In this document: piece after piece, positions 1-6,344 of the stretch
Position numbering within the stretch: the stretch's first letter is position 1
Layout: each line of letters opens with the position of its first letter
Assembly (NCBI GenBank): GCA_946479905.1
Contig: CAMLIA010000109.1
Coordinates: 1 to 14,778 of the forward strand
From: an uncultured Frankiales bacterium
GTDB taxonomy: Bacteria > Actinomycetota > Actinomycetes > Mycobacteriales > SCTD01
DNA length: 14,778 nucleotides
Direction of reading: 5' to 3'
Program-made: the position numbers and the translations under genes
Notes under the pieces: model-generated
Told to the model about the DNA's origin: nothing
Seen by the model: the letters and a program-made list of their open reading frames with translations, nothing else
The model's database searches: none

Positions 1-1
1 C

Positions 2-349
2 GACGAGCTGGCCGACCGCGTCGCGGTGCTGGACGGCGGCAGGCTGGTCGCCGAGGGCACCCCGGAGGAGCTCAAGCGGCTGGTCCCCGGGGGGCACGTC
101 CGGTTGCAGTTCGCGGAGCAGGACCGGCTCCGGACGGCGTACCGCCTGCTCGACGGCGCGGCGCAGGAGGACGGCGAGGACCTGGTCCTGCGGGTCCCCA
201 ACGACGGCAGCATGCGCGCCCTCAAGGCGCTGCTCGACCAGATGGAGAAGGAGCGGATCGACGTGGACAGCCTGTCGGTGCACACGCCCGACCTGGATGA
301 CGTGTTCCTCGCCCTGACCGGTGACAGCGCGACGGCGGTGGCCCGATGA
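2..349 (+). CDS. ABC transporter ATP-binding protein, C-terminal fragment (DrrA-like)
   Basis: Only the last 115 codons are in the window; the Walker A, signature and Walker B motifs lie upstream of base 1. The visible part begins with DELADRVAVLDGGRLVAEGTP, the stretch that follows the H-loop in DrrA/CcmA-type ATPases (D-E-A-D-x-L-A-D-R-I-A-V). It continues into the C-terminal accessory domain of drug-export ATPases (DUF4162-like), ending with the typical segment TPDLDDVFLALTG. The family drives export of drugs, lipids or polyketides as a cytoplasmic ATPase paired with an ABC-2 permease. Its TGA overlaps the ATG of the next gene (ATGA), so the two are translationally coupled. The family assignment is firm, the cargo unknown. 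Nothing ties it to the catabolic genes to the right. Confidence 0.9.
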   Translation, partial: DELADRVAVLDGGRLVAEGTPEELKRLVPGGHVRLQFAEQDRLRTAYRLLDGAAQEDGEDLVLRVPNDGSMRALKALLDQMEKERIDVDSLSVHTPDLDDVFLALTGDSATAVAR

Positions 350-1137
350 CGACAGCCGTGGCGACCTACCCGTGGCGCGACTCGACGACGATGGTGCGGC
401 GCAACCTGCGGCGGATGGTGCGCTACCCGTCCATGACCGTGCAGCTCATCGCCATCCCCGTCCTGCTGCTGCTGCTTTTCGTGTACGTCTTCGGGGGCAC
501 CCTCGGCGCCGGGCTCGGCTCGCACTCCGGCGGCCGCCGCGAGTACCTCGACTACGTGCTCCCGGCGATCCTCGTGATGACCGTGCTGTCGACCATGATG
601 GGCACCGCCATCTCGGTGGCGATGGACATGACCGAGGGCATCATCGCCCGCTTCCGCACGATGAGCATCGCCCGGGTCTCCGTGCTGACCGGGCACGTCG
701 TCGGCAGCCTCATCCAGACGATGCTCAGCCTCACGGTCGTGCTCGGGGTCGCGGTGCTGATCGGCTTCCGGCCGCACGCGGGCGTCGCCGGCTGGCTGGC
801 GCTGACCGGTCTGCTGGCCTACCTCTCGCTCGCGCTGATCTGGCTGATGGTGGCGCTGGGTCAGGCGGCACCGACCGTGGAGGCCGCGAGCAACCTGCCG
901 ATGCCGCTGATCTTCCTGCCGTTCTTCGGCAGCGGTTTCGTGCCCACCGACTCGATGCCCACGGCGGTGCGGTGGTTCGCCGAGTACCAGCCCTTCACGC
1001 CGATCATGGAGTCCATCCGTGCACTGCTGCGGGGCGCGCCGGTCGGCAACGACCTCTGGATCGCCCTGGCCTGGTGCACCGGCCTGGCGCTGATCGGTTA
1101 CGCCTGGTCCCGCAAGCTCTACGACCGGACCGGGTGA
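346..1137 (+). CDS. ABC-2 type transporter permease (DrrB-like)
   Basis: This 263-residue integral membrane protein has the size and layout of the DrrB/ABC-2 permease family. About six hydrophobic segments are visible: near residues 28-50 (ending LLLLLFVYVFGG), 68-90, 112-138, 146-170, 180-200 and 232-252. The conserved ABC-2 region between segments 2 and 3 (DMTEGIIARFRTMSIAR, about residues 94-110) is the coupling segment that docks on the ATPase. The ATG overlaps the stop of the upstream ATPase gene, so the pair forms one exporter of unknown cargo. The gene ends 4 bases before the convergent thiolase stop. A second long reading frame over the same bases lacks family features and is a high-GC shadow. 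Confidence 0.92.
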   Translation: MTTAVATYPWRDSTTMVRRNLRRMVRYPSMTVQLIAIPVLLLLLFVYVFGGTLGAGLGSHSGGRREYLDYVLPAILVMTVLSTMMGTAISVAMDMTEGIIARFRTMSIARVSVLTGHVVGSLIQTMLSLTVVLGVAVLIGFRPHAGVAGWLALTGLLAYLSLALIWLMVALGQAAPTVEAASNLPMPLIFLPFFGSGFVPTDSMPTAVRWFAEYQPFTPIMESIRALLRGAPVGNDLWIALAWCTGLALIGYAWSRKLYDRTG

Positions 1138-1141
1138 GCGG

Positions 1142-2323
1142 TCAGGTGCGCCCGTAGACGGTGACGACGCAGGCGCTGCCGAGGCCCATGTTGTGCTGCA
1201 CCGCGACGCGGGCGCCGTCGACCTGGCGCGGCCCAGCGGTGCCGCGCAGCTGCCAGGTGAGCTCGGCGCACTGGGCCAGGCCGGTGGCGCCGAGCGGGTG
1301 ACCCTTGGAGATCAGGCCGCCGGACGGGTTGACGACCCACCGGCCGCCGTAGGTCACGTCACCCTTCTCCAGCAGCACGTGGCCCTCGCCCTCGGCGCTC
1401 AGTCCGAGGGCCTCGTAGGTGAGCAGCTCGTTCGGGGAGAAGCAGTCGTGCACCTCGAGGACCTGGACGTCGCTCGGGCCGAGCCCGGCCTGCTCCCAGA
1501 CCTGCGCGGCGGCGTGCCGCGTGGTGCCGGTGCCGATCCCGGCGATGGCCGACGGCGGGTCGAACGTGTCGGGGGTGTCGCTGGTCATGGCCTGGGCCAG
1601 CACCTCGACGGCGCCGGACGTGGCACCAGAGCGGGACAGTGCGCGCTCGCTCATGAGGACGACCGCCGCAGCCCCGTCGGAGGTGGGGGAGCACTGCAGC
1701 TTGGTCAGGGGTGCGCAGACGACCGGCGAGGACTCGACCGCCTCCAGCGGGTAGACGTCGCGGAACTGCGCGTTCGGGTTGTGCTGGGAGTGCCGGTGGT
1801 TCTTCTCCCCGACCATCGCGAAGTGCCGCGCGGTCGACCCGAAGCGCGTCATGTGCTCCCGGGCAGCCGCGGCGTAGAGCTGCGGCGTGAGCGGGCCCTC
1901 GGCCGGCTCGCGCCCACCGAGCGCGCTGGCGATGTGCGGCTCGACGGGGTTGGCCCGGTCGGTCCACCCGATGCTCAGCGAGCCGCGCTGCATCTTCTCG
2001 AAGCCGAGGGCCAGGACGACGTCAGCGGCCCCTGAGGCGACCAGCTGCCGGCCCAGGAACAGCGCCGACGACCCGCTGGCGCAGTTGTTGCTCACGTTGA
2101 CGATCGGCACGCCGGTCAGGCCGAGGGTCGCCGCCGCCCGCTGTCCGGAGCAGGAGTCGCCGAAGACGTACCCCGCCAGGACCTGCTGGACGTCGGCGAA
2201 GCCGATGCCGGCGTCCTGCAGCGCTGCCGTGCCGGCCTCGCGCGCCATCTCCGGGTAGTCGCGGTCGGCTGACGGCTTGCGGAACGGCGTCATCCCGACG
2301 CCCGCGACGAAGACCCGGCTCAT
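1142..2323 (-). CDS. SCP2-type thiolase (lipid-transfer protein / acetyl-CoA acetyltransferase family)
   Basis: This 393-residue protein matches the length of nonspecific lipid-transfer/SCP2 thiolases, which cleave or form beta-ketoacyl-CoA or act as retro-aldolases on bulky side-chain CoA esters. The nucleophile is Cys81 in NVSNNCASGSS. Also visible are HDCFSPNE at residues 292-299, GHPLGATG at 341-348 with the catalytic His342, and the C-terminal HNMGLGSACVV, all in family order. The start chosen is the ATG at 2323, preceded by GGAGAA about five bases upstream; the frame runs 35 codons further, but that extension is arginine-rich and overlaps the promoter gap. It is divergent from the lipoprotein gene, and the direct-repeat element at 2353-2372 lies 29 bases upstream. 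Actinobacterial relatives (Ltp1, Ltp2) often need a DUF35 OB-fold partner, and none is visible here. Specificity for acetyl or bulkier groups is unknown. Confidence 0.9.
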   Translation of the reverse strand: MSRVFVAGVGMTPFRKPSADRDYPEMAREAGTAALQDAGIGFADVQQVLAGYVFGDSCSGQRAAATLGLTGVPIVNVSNNCASGSSALFLGRQLVASGAADVVLALGFEKMQRGSLSIGWTDRANPVEPHIASALGGREPAEGPLTPQLYAAAAREHMTRFGSTARHFAMVGEKNHRHSQHNPNAQFRDVYPLEAVESSPVVCAPLTKLQCSPTSDGAAAVVLMSERALSRSGATSGAVEVLAQAMTSDTPDTFDPPSAIAGIGTGTTRHAAAQVWEQAGLGPSDVQVLEVHDCFSPNELLTYEALGLSAEGEGHVLLEKGDVTYGGRWVVNPSGGLISKGHPLGATGLAQCAELTWQLRGTAGPRQVDGARVAVQHNMGLGSACVVTVYGRT

Positions 2324-2352
2324 CAGCTTCTCCAGACGAGGTTGCGGTGGTT

Positions 2353-2372
2353 TAGCGTGCCTCTGTAGCGTA
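2353..2372 (-). promoter_or_regulatory. Direct-repeat element, copy A (candidate operator)
   Basis: Read on the minus strand, this is TACGCTAC-AGAGGC-ACGCTA: two ACGCTA units 13 bases apart. It sits in the 68-base gap between the divergent thiolase and lipoprotein genes, 29 bases from the thiolase ATG and 19 from the lipoprotein ATG. The same 20-base architecture occurs at 3956-3975 and 6292-6311. It may be a binding site for the TetR regulator encoded at 4014-4703. The TACGCT unit also fits a TAnnnT -10 hexamer, so part of the match could be core promoter. The repetition is seen directly; the function is inferred. Confidence 0.55.
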
Positions 2373-2391
2373 CAGGCAGACGCGTGGTGGG

Positions 2392-3933
2392 ATGACGGGA
2401 AGCGCAGGCACCGTGGGCAGGTTCGCAAGGCAGCGGCTCGGTGCTCTGCTGGTCGTGTGGCTGACCCTCACGGCGTGCGGGAGCACCGCCGGACTCACCG
2501 GGCAGCGGGCGGCACCGGCGAGCGGCGGGCTGCCCGCGGTGGGGAGCGCGGCGGACGGCCTCGGGACGCAGGCACCGGGACGGGCCGCCGCCGGCCGGGG
2601 CGCGTCGGTCTCGGTCGTCGGGTCCGACCGGGGATCGCCCACCGCCTCCGAGGCCGGCGTCGTCGGCGGCGGACCAGCCCCGAGGGCAGTCGGCGGCTCG
2701 GCCCCCCGATCCCCGCTGGAGATCGGGCTGCTCATCGTCGACACCGCCGGGTACACCAGGGCCACCGGCGTCGGTGTCAGCCAGTCCAGCTTCTACAAGG
2801 CGTCGGTGCACGCTTTCGTGGACGACCTCAACGCCACCGGTGGCGTGGCCGGCCGCAAGCTCGCGCTCGTCGACGCGACGATCGAGGTCACCGCACCCGA
2901 CCTGGGCAGCCAGTTCCAGGCGGCCTGCGTGCGCTTCACGCAGGACCACCACGTCGGAGCGGTCGTCTACGACGGTGTCCTCTACTACCAGAGCTTCAAC
3001 GCCTGCCTGACGCGAGCGCAGGTCCCCCTGCTGTTCATGGGGATGGCGGGCGGTTCCGCGATCGGCGACACGACCGACCTCGCCGCGAACCCGGGCATGA
3101 TCGGCGTGGACTCGGTGAGCATCGACCGGGCGCTCGAGAGCGTGCTGACCAAGTCCCTGGCTGCCGGGTTCCTGCGCAGGGGGAGCGCCCTCGGGGTCTT
3201 CGTCGAGGACTGCCCTTACAACCTGCGGGCCTACCAGCGCACCCTCGCACCGCTGGCGGCCCGCGCCGCGCTGAGCATCGTGCGGGTGGACACCGGGTGC
3301 GCGCAGGCGGCCTCGGACCAGGGCCAGGTCGTCTCGAGCCTCCAGGGCGCGGCCCTGAAGTTCCGCACCGCCGGCGTCGACACCGTCCTGTTCGTCACCG
3401 CCTTCGAGAACGGCTACCTCTACTACTTCGCCGAAGGGGCGGAGAGCCAGGGCTACGCGCCGCAGTACCTGCTGTTCCGCCAGCAGGGCAGCCCCGACGC
3501 GATGGGGCAGTACCCGAAGGACCAGCTGCTCCGGATGCGCGGCTTCGGCGGCATGCCGCTGTCGGACCTCACCCGCCCGCCGGCACCGCCACCTGCCCAG
3601 GCGGCGGTGCGCGCGACGTGCCTGTCGACGGCCAAGCGGCACGGGATCGCGCCCTCGAGCGACGACCTGCAGCGGCAGTGGTTCTTCACCGCCTGCGACG
3701 CCGTGTCCCTGCTGCGCCGTGCCCTCGTGCTGAGCGGCGGCCAGGGCGGCACGCAGCGGCTGGTGGCCGCGGTCGAGCAGCTGGGGTCGCAGTTCGTCAG
3801 CGCACTCGACCTGAGCGGGACCACCCGCTTCGGCCCGGGCCGTCATGACGGGATGGAGCTCACGGCCGTGTCCGTGTACCAGCCGTCGTGCGGCTGCTTC
3901 ACCTACGTGAGCCGGCCGTCGCCGATCGTGTGA
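2392..3933 (+). CDS. Extracellular ligand-binding lipoprotein (branched-chain amino acid ABC-type substrate-binding family)
   Basis: This 513-residue protein has a lipoprotein signal: basic residues (RFARQR), a hydrophobic core (LGALLVVWL) and the lipobox LTAC with the lipidated Cys29. A low-complexity Gly/Ala/Ser/Pro linker of about 80 residues follows. The globular part begins near residue 109 (EIGLLIVDTAG) and resembles the LivJ/Peripla_BP_6 type I fold: the opening beta strand, ASVHAFVDDLNATGGVAGRK (family form N-x-x-G-G-v-x-G-r), then GVDSVSIDRALESV. Several cysteines, including CGC near the C-terminus, fit an exported protein with disulfides. It should capture a small ligand at the membrane, but no permease or ATPase of the Liv type is nearby. 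The ATG at 2392 has a weak GGTGGG upstream; an in-frame GTG at 2413 would still leave the lipobox intact. It is divergent from the thiolase. Confidence 0.85.
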   Translation: MTGSAGTVGRFARQRLGALLVVWLTLTACGSTAGLTGQRAAPASGGLPAVGSAADGLGTQAPGRAAAGRGASVSVVGSDRGSPTASEAGVVGGGPAPRAVGGSAPRSPLEIGLLIVDTAGYTRATGVGVSQSSFYKASVHAFVDDLNATGGVAGRKLALVDATIEVTAPDLGSQFQAACVRFTQDHHVGAVVYDGVLYYQSFNACLTRAQVPLLFMGMAGGSAIGDTTDLAANPGMIGVDSVSIDRALESVLTKSLAAGFLRRGSALGVFVEDCPYNLRAYQRTLAPLAARAALSIVRVDTGCAQAASDQGQVVSSLQGAALKFRTAGVDTVLFVTAFENGYLYYFAEGAESQGYAPQYLLFRQQGSPDAMGQYPKDQLLRMRGFGGMPLSDLTRPPAPPPAQAAVRATCLSTAKRHGIAPSSDDLQRQWFFTACDAVSLLRRALVLSGGQGGTQRLVAAVEQLGSQFVSALDLSGTTRFGPGRHDGMELTAVSVYQPSCGCFTYVSRPSPIV

Positions 3934-3955
3934 CGCGCCGACTGGCGTACCTATT

Positions 3956-3975
3956 TACACTACTGACTGACGCTA
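3956..3975 (+). promoter_or_regulatory. Direct-repeat element, copy B (candidate autoregulatory operator)
   Basis: Reads TACACTAC-TGACTG-ACGCTA, with the same 13-base period as the other two copies and one substitution in the first unit. It lies in the 80-base gap between the lipoprotein gene and the TetR gene, 38 bases upstream of the TetR ATG and oriented toward it. The gap is noticeably less GC-rich than its surroundings, as expected of a promoter. TetR-family regulators usually repress their own gene, so this is where an operator would be expected. They mostly bind inverted repeats, however, and this is a direct repeat. The function is inferred. Confidence 0.5.
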
Positions 3976-4013
3976 CGCTGCGCAACGACGACGGAGCGCG
4001 GAGGAGACCCGGC

Positions 4014-4703
4014 ATGGCCGCACAGCCCAAGGCCCAGCAGCAGGAGCGGCTGCCGCGCGGCACGCTGGACCGGGCGACGGTGGTGGCCGCCGCTCTCGAG
4101 CTCGCCGACCGCGAGGGCCTCGCCGGCGTGACGATGGCCCGGGTCGCCGGCGAGCTGGGCTCGAGCGCGATGTCGCTGTACCGGCACCTGCGCGACAAGG
4201 AGGAGCTCCTCGAGGCCATCGCGGAGCTCGCGATGGCCGAGGTCCCGACGCTCGCGCAGGACGGGCGGCCGTGGCGGGTCCGCCTCGAGGAGCTCGCCGT
4301 GGGCGTGCGGCAGGCGGTGCTGCGCCACCCCGCGGTCGTGGAGGTGTCCATCGACTACGGCGTCTACGGGCCCGCGGCGACGGCGTTCGGGCTCGACTGC
4401 ATGGCGCTGCTGCAGGAGGCGGGGTTCGACCAGGACTCGGCGATCCGTGGCTTCATGGCGCTGCGCAACCACATGATCGGCGCGCTGGTCTGGGAGATCT
4501 CGCGCTTCCGGCACGGCAGCGAGGAGTTCCAGCGCCAGGAGGTCGAGTCGTTCGTGCGCCACGACACGCCCGCCGACTCGCCCTTGTGGCACTTCAGCAA
4601 GGTCGTCGCGGACGACCCCGAGGAGATGTACGCGTTCGGCATCGGCCGGCTCCTCGACGGCTTCGAGGCCGAGCTGCGCCGGACGAGGAAGAAGGGGCGC
4701 TGA
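4014..4703 (+). CDS. TetR/AcrR family transcriptional regulator
   Basis: This 229-residue protein has the TetR layout. The N-terminal DNA-binding domain (about residues 16-65) contains the helix-turn-helix VTMARVAGELGSSAMSLYRHLRDKEELLEAI. The rest is an all-helical ligand-binding and dimerisation domain of the TetR_C type. The ATG at 4014 is chosen because a strong GGAGGAG lies at 4000-4006, seven bases upstream, and because the helix-turn-helix then sits at the usual place; the frame extends 42 codons upstream through the promoter region. The gene follows the lipoprotein gene after 80 bases and converges on the NTF2-like gene with a 3-base gap. It is the only regulator in the window and the best candidate for control of the divergent catabolic units through the shared direct-repeat element. 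The likely ligand is the pathway substrate or a CoA intermediate; this is inference. Confidence 0.93.
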   Translation: MAAQPKAQQQERLPRGTLDRATVVAAALELADREGLAGVTMARVAGELGSSAMSLYRHLRDKEELLEAIAELAMAEVPTLAQDGRPWRVRLEELAVGVRQAVLRHPAVVEVSIDYGVYGPAATAFGLDCMALLQEAGFDQDSAIRGFMALRNHMIGALVWEISRFRHGSEEFQRQEVESFVRHDTPADSPLWHFSKVVADDPEEMYAFGIGRLLDGFEAELRRTRKKGR

Positions 4704-4706
4704 GCC

Positions 4707-5096
4707 TCAGGCCCCCGCCACGGAACGGAGCAGCTCCTCCTGGAGGGGGTCCACGCTGGCCTGGTCGGCGTACTCGTCGAAGTGGCTGACACGACCCTCG
4801 GCTACCCGGGCCACGACGCAGATCGGGATGCGGAAGTCGGCGCCCCCTCGGGTCGTCCCCGCGAACACGAGCTGCACCACGAACCCGTCATCGGTGCTCG
4901 CCTGGTGGCGGACCTCCAGGCTGGAGGAGCGCACGAGCTCCCGCTCCAGGTCGAGCGTGGCGATGAGGTCCTGGGCGGTCCGGGTGCGGTCCCCGAGGTT
5001 GCGCCAGGTGGTGGCGTCCGCCGACAGCACCTCGGCCATGGCAGCGCCGTCCAGGTCCCTGAGCGCCTGCACGAAGCGGTCGGCGATGCCGGTCAT
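4707..5096 (-). CDS. NTF2/SnoaL-like fold protein
   Basis: This 129-residue protein has the size and pattern of the SnoaL-like/NTF2 cone fold: an N-terminal helix pair (MTGIADRFVQALRDLDGAAMAEVLSADATTW), a middle helix, then strands ending in VARVAEGRVSHFDEYADQAS, the usual last-strand signature (i-x-r-v-x-d-G-r-I-x-x-x-x-e-Y-x-D). The family includes small enzymes such as ketosteroid isomerases, cyclases and dehydratases, as well as binding proteins. No catalytic residue can be assigned here. The ATG at 5096 overlaps the TGA of the upstream M19-like gene (ATGA), with GAAGG about nine bases upstream, so it is co-translated with that gene and probably acts on the same compound. Its stop lies 3 bases from the convergent TetR stop. 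Confidence 0.8.
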   Translation of the reverse strand: MTGIADRFVQALRDLDGAAMAEVLSADATTWRNLGDRTRTAQDLIATLDLERELVRSSSLEVRHQASTDDGFVVQLVFAGTTRGGADFRIPICVVARVAEGRVSHFDEYADQASVDPLQEELLRSVAGA

Positions 5097-6253
5097 CCGC
5101 AGACCTTCGCCATCACGCGCAGGAAGTTCTCGCCGAGGACCTTGCGGATGTCGTCGTCCGGCCAGCCGCGAGCGACCAGCCCTCGGGTGATGTTCGGGAA
5201 GTCGCGGTAGTCGTCGAAGCCGATCAGCTTCTGCGTCGCGTCCGTGCGGTCCTCGGGACGGAACCCGGTCTCGTCGAAGATGGGCTGCAGCACCTCGGTC
5301 TGCATCCACTGCGGCGACTGCAGCGGCCAGTCGGTGCCGATGCAGACGCTGTCGATCCCGCCCACCTCGGCGACGTGCTCCACGTGGTCGAGGAAGACGT
5401 TGATGTCCACGTCCGGCTCCGGTCCGAGGAAGAACGGCACCGTGACGATGCCGATGACCCCGCCGGTCTGGGCGATCGCACGCAGCGTGTCGTCGTCCTT
5501 GCCGCGGGCGTGGGCGTAGACGCCCGCTGCTGCGGTGTGGGAGGCGACGACGGGCGCCTCGGAGACCTCGCAGGCGTCCAGCGTCGTCTGCCGACCGACG
5601 TGGCCGGTGTCGACGATGATGCCCAGCTGGTTCATGGCGCGGACGCTCTCGACCCCGAACGTCGAGAGCCCGGCGTTGCCCCGGTCGGTGCACCCGCCGC
5701 CCACGCTCGTCATGGTGTTGTAGGTCAGCTGGCACATCCGCAGGCCGAAGTCGTGGTAGGTCGCCAGCGCGTCGAGGTCCCGCCACGGTCCCGTGAGGAC
5801 CTGAGAGCTCACCAGCCCAGCATGCGTGCCGTTGGCCTTCGCCGTGCGGATGTCGTCGGCCGTGAGCGCCTTCGTCAGCCAGTCGAAGTGGTCGAACTGC
5901 AGCTGGGCGAGGGCGAAGCTGAAGTCGCGGACGGCGTCGTCGGCGAGCTCGACCTGCCGGTTCCCGCAGGTGATGCCGCTCTCGTCCCAGTGCTCCTTCA
6001 CGGCGTCCAGCCGACCGGCGATGGCGAGGCGGATCGGAGCCTCGAGGCTGTCGCGGAAGGCGCGCGTCAGGTCGCGGTGGCTCGCGAACTTGGCGCGCAG
6101 CGCCGCGTTCATCTCGTCGTCGTAGACGCGGTGACCCACCGGGCCCTGGAAGAGGGCGTCGATGATGATCGACTCCGCGTGCAGCCTGCGCGCACGCTCC
6201 TCCTGCTGCTCGTCGAGCCCGAAGTCGAATGCCCCGAACCTCTCGGTACCCAT
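5093..6253 (-). CDS. Divergent peptidase family M19 (renal/membrane dipeptidase-like) protein
   Basis: This 386-residue protein is recognisable as M19 from its second half: GLSTFGVESVRAMNQLGIIVDTGHVG (metal-ligand position His218), APVVASHTAA (His239), LRAIAQTGGVIGI, and IGTDWP (Asp308). Canonical M19 enzymes are binuclear zinc dipeptidases with an N-terminal D-G-H-x-D and a bridging Glu. Here the N-terminal motif reads IIIDALFQGP, so the His and Asp positions hold Leu34 and Gln36. The Glu region reads LVSSQVLTGP, with Ser or Gln in its place. Ordinary two-zinc dipeptidase activity is therefore doubtful; a one-metal hydrolase acting on another amide or ester, or a non-hydrolytic enzyme, is possible. 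There is no signal peptide, so it should be cytoplasmic. It is the first gene of a two-gene operon with the NTF2-like gene. The ribosome site before the ATG is weak, but no better start is visible. Confidence 0.85.
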   Translation of the reverse strand: MGTERFGAFDFGLDEQQEERARRLHAESIIIDALFQGPVGHRVYDDEMNAALRAKFASHRDLTRAFRDSLEAPIRLAIAGRLDAVKEHWDESGITCGNRQVELADDAVRDFSFALAQLQFDHFDWLTKALTADDIRTAKANGTHAGLVSSQVLTGPWRDLDALATYHDFGLRMCQLTYNTMTSVGGGCTDRGNAGLSTFGVESVRAMNQLGIIVDTGHVGRQTTLDACEVSEAPVVASHTAAAGVYAHARGKDDDTLRAIAQTGGVIGIVTVPFFLGPEPDVDINVFLDHVEHVAEVGGIDSVCIGTDWPLQSPQWMQTEVLQPIFDETGFRPEDRTDATQKLIGFDDYRDFPNITRGLVARGWPDDDIRKVLGENFLRVMAKVCG

Positions 6254-6291
6254 CGCGGTCGACCGTCCTGTCCTGTGCTGGCGTGTTAGGG

Positions 6292-6311
6292 TACGCTACT
6301 ACGCTACGCTA
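6292..6311 (+). promoter_or_regulatory. Direct-repeat element, copy C (candidate operator of the main operon)
   Basis: Reads TACGCTAC-TACGCT-ACGCTA. It contains the two ACGCTA units 13 bases apart, as in the other copies, plus a third TACGCT in the spacer. It lies in the 91-base gap between the divergent M19-like gene (38 bases from its ATG) and the CocE-type operon (33 bases from its proposed CTG start). An overlapping imperfect palindrome, TAGGGTACGCTA at 6287-6298, would suit a TetR dimer better, but it is not clearly repeated at the other two sites. One regulator bound here could control both units. The repeat is seen; the function is inferred. Confidence 0.55.
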
Positions 6312-6330
6312 GCGCGGACAACACCTGCCC

Positions 6331-6338
6331 GGAGGGAG
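6331..6338 (+). promoter_or_regulatory. Strong ribosome binding site preceding a CTG codon
   Basis: GGAGGGAG stands six bases before an in-frame CTG at 6345 and is not suitably placed for any in-frame ATG, GTG or TTG. The nearest in-frame alternative downstream is the GTG at 6387. The site is the main reason for proposing CTG as the start of the CocE-type hydrolase. Confidence 0.6.
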
Positions 6339-6344
6339 ACTCCA

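Noticed and set aside
1128..1143. Stem GACCG/CGGTC with a six-base loop at the permease-thiolase junction, as a possible terminator
   Set aside because: Five base pairs and no T-tract on either strand; this is common by chance in such GC-rich DNA.
2323..3846. A 507-codon open frame on the minus strand opposite the lipoprotein gene, and a similarly long + frame from 2277
   Set aside because: Both are rich in Arg, Gly, Pro and Ala with no recognisable motif, and they lie exactly over a gene with a clear lipobox and binding domain. They are long shadow frames typical of high-GC DNA.
4699..4711. CTGAG/CTCAG inverted repeats at the 4703/4707 junction, and again at 13283-13302
   Set aside because: They arise largely from opposing TGA stops. 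The first has a one-base loop and the second a short stem with no T-tract, so neither is a credible terminator.
6256..6265. Perfect 10-base palindrome CGGTCGACCG just upstream of the M19-like start codon
   Set aside because: Not repeated at the other regulatory gaps, and too short and GC-rich to set apart from chance. It might mask the weak ribosome site, but nothing else supports this.
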